Source: Bryobacterales bacterium (lineage in GTDB: Bacteria; Acidobacteriota; Terriglobia; Bryobacterales; Bryobacteraceae). From it: a stretch of DNA of 6,591 nt. The position numbers and the translations under genes are program-made. The stretch spans positions 1 through 6,591 of the forward strand of contig PMEV01000073.1 of NCBI GenBank assembly GCA_003154855.1, written 5' to 3'. How positions within the stretch are numbered: the stretch's first letter is position 1; the number at the start of each line of letters is the position of its first letter. The notes below the pieces were generated by a model. That model saw nothing but the letters and a program-made list of their open reading frames with translations, made no database searches and was not told where the DNA came from. Shown piece by piece: positions 6,501-6,591 of this stretch.

Positions 6501-6591
6501 TGACGTTGCTGGTCACCCCGGTGACGTATTCTCTGTTCGACGACCTCGGCCATCTCAAACTGTCGGCCCGGGCCGGCGCGTTCCTGCGCGG
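3509..6591 (+). CDS. RND multidrug efflux permease, HAE-1 (AcrB-like), 3' end cut by window
   Basis: This is the proton-driven inner-membrane pump. About 1027 codons are present with no stop, against roughly 1050 in AcrB, so only the C-terminal tail is missing. The start ATG has GGGGAGG about 6 nt upstream. TM1 is at about 12-31, followed by a large periplasmic region (about 32-335), TM2-TM6 (about 338-490), TM7 (about 526-546), a second periplasmic region (about 547-850) and TM8-TM12 (from about 852). The proton-relay residues are all present: Asp400 and Asp401 in GIVIDDAIVVLEN, Lys921 in VKKNAIL, and Arg952 and Thr959 in RLRPILMT. These align with AcrB Asp407, Asp408, Lys940, Arg971 and Thr978. 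The N-terminal signature GVDLYPKVDIPVVTI with EEVETQVTKRIEEAVN is typical of HAE-1 drug pumps and argues against heavy-metal CusA types. With the adaptor upstream it forms two parts of a tripartite pump; the outer-membrane channel is not in view. Individual substrates cannot be predicted. Confidence 0.95.
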   Translation, partial: MQKLAQICIQRPVFATMLILALVVLGVSAYMKLGVDLYPKVDIPVVTITTTLRGASPEEVETQVTKRIEEAVNTTSGIDELRSLSAEGVSIVWVTFVLEKDPDIGAQEMRDKVAGVTRDLPKDVDPPVIEKISTDASPVISVVVSSRRDLRETTKIVDDQVKKNIESIDGVGQVRFIGDRVRQIQVWLDGGKLYSYNLNIDQVRGALAAQNVEIPGGRVDQGARELSLRTLGRIERPADFADIIVASVNGSPVRIRDIGKVEDGVEEPRSLARLDGDPAVVLEVRKQSGTNTLDVVHAVKARIAQLQPLLPPDFKITYAGDQSTFIEESFKAVQEHLLLGGLCAGFVVLLFMRSWRTTLIAAVAIPISIVSTYSLMNLMGFTLNQITMLALVLVVGIVIDDAIVVLENIFRNAEEKHLPPFEAAVQGTKEIGLAVMATTFSLVIIFLPVAMMTGIVGRFMSSFGYTAAFAVLVSLLVSFTLTPMLSSRFLKMGDGKAGASTKDTVLFRALSGPYRRMLRWSMSHRWVIVVCAVVVAFSTIPMFLHMGKDFLPVDDQSEFEIAVRMPVGSSLDGSSAMMREIEADVHTLPGICNVLTTLGADSRRQVDRGSLLVELAPVQERSHSQFEIMLQARERLRKYRDLTVAVQPPAMFAGAGPNKDLQFFVQGPDFGHLERYTAAIRAELGRTPGVRDIESSYEPGKPELRVHINRAKAADLGVNVASIATALRTLVGGDPQATTYREGDDRYDVQLRVEKQFRDSARAFERLYVPSAALGNVPVSNVVTVEEGTGPTQIDRVNRQRQITLTANFAQGQSLSNVIAVLDRTTAALNMPPEYRFGLLGRSKEFGRAAMGFVVAFLLSIIFMYMVLAAQFESFIDPVTILISLPLAVPFALLTLFVAGENFQIIYTSLGILMLFGIVKKNAILQIDHIKALRFKEGRPRAEAILRGCEDRLRPILMTTASLVAGMLPMALGGGAGASSRRSVAIVVIGGQTLCLLLTLLVTPVTYSLFDDLGHLKLSARAGAFLR

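Noticed and set aside
4184..6553. Very long open frame on the minus strand opposite the RND permease
   Set aside because: Its translation is dominated by His, Arg, Gln and Gly with no domain, and it lies exactly antisense to a permease with intact catalytic residues and membrane segments. It is a GC-bias shadow.

Overview
The window is GC-rich bacterial DNA holding two divergent transcription units separated by a roughly 560-bp control region. The esterase family, the lipidated membrane fusion protein and the HAE-1 type RND pump all point to a Gram-negative bacterium. The style of the proteins and the hairpin-rich intergenic repeat suggest Acidobacteriota (Solibacter/Bryobacter-like), but that assignment is an inference from familiarity and was not tested.

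Layout. Positions 1-218 hold no recognisable gene and begin with a run of ten G. On the minus strand, 219-1139 encodes an exported alpha/beta-hydrolase of the acetyl-esterase type with a complete Ser-Asp-His triad. Positions 1140-1703 are intergenic. The first part (1140-1420) is featureless. It is followed by a candidate promoter (1421-1449), three operator-like half-site pairs (1433-1481), and a hairpin-packed block of about 205 bp bounded by a perfect 14-bp inverted repeat (1477-1689), which looks like a MITE-type insertion. A strong Shine-Dalgarno sequence directly abuts its right end.

The plus-strand operon follows: a TetR-family repressor with a TTG start (1704-2303), a lipoprotein membrane fusion protein (2300-3505, overlapping the repressor by ATGA), and the inner-membrane RND permease (3509 to the window edge, about 1027 codons, missing only its C-terminal tail). 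Together these make a self-regulated tripartite drug or solvent efflux system. No outer-membrane TolC-like partner is visible and it may lie downstream.

The most interesting part is the control region. The repressor probably binds its own promoter at a YTAG-N6-CTAR array, the first copy of which covers the spacer and -10. The putative mobile element appears to have landed between that array and the ribosome binding site, which would lengthen the operon leader from about 40 nt to about 250 nt of strongly structured RNA.
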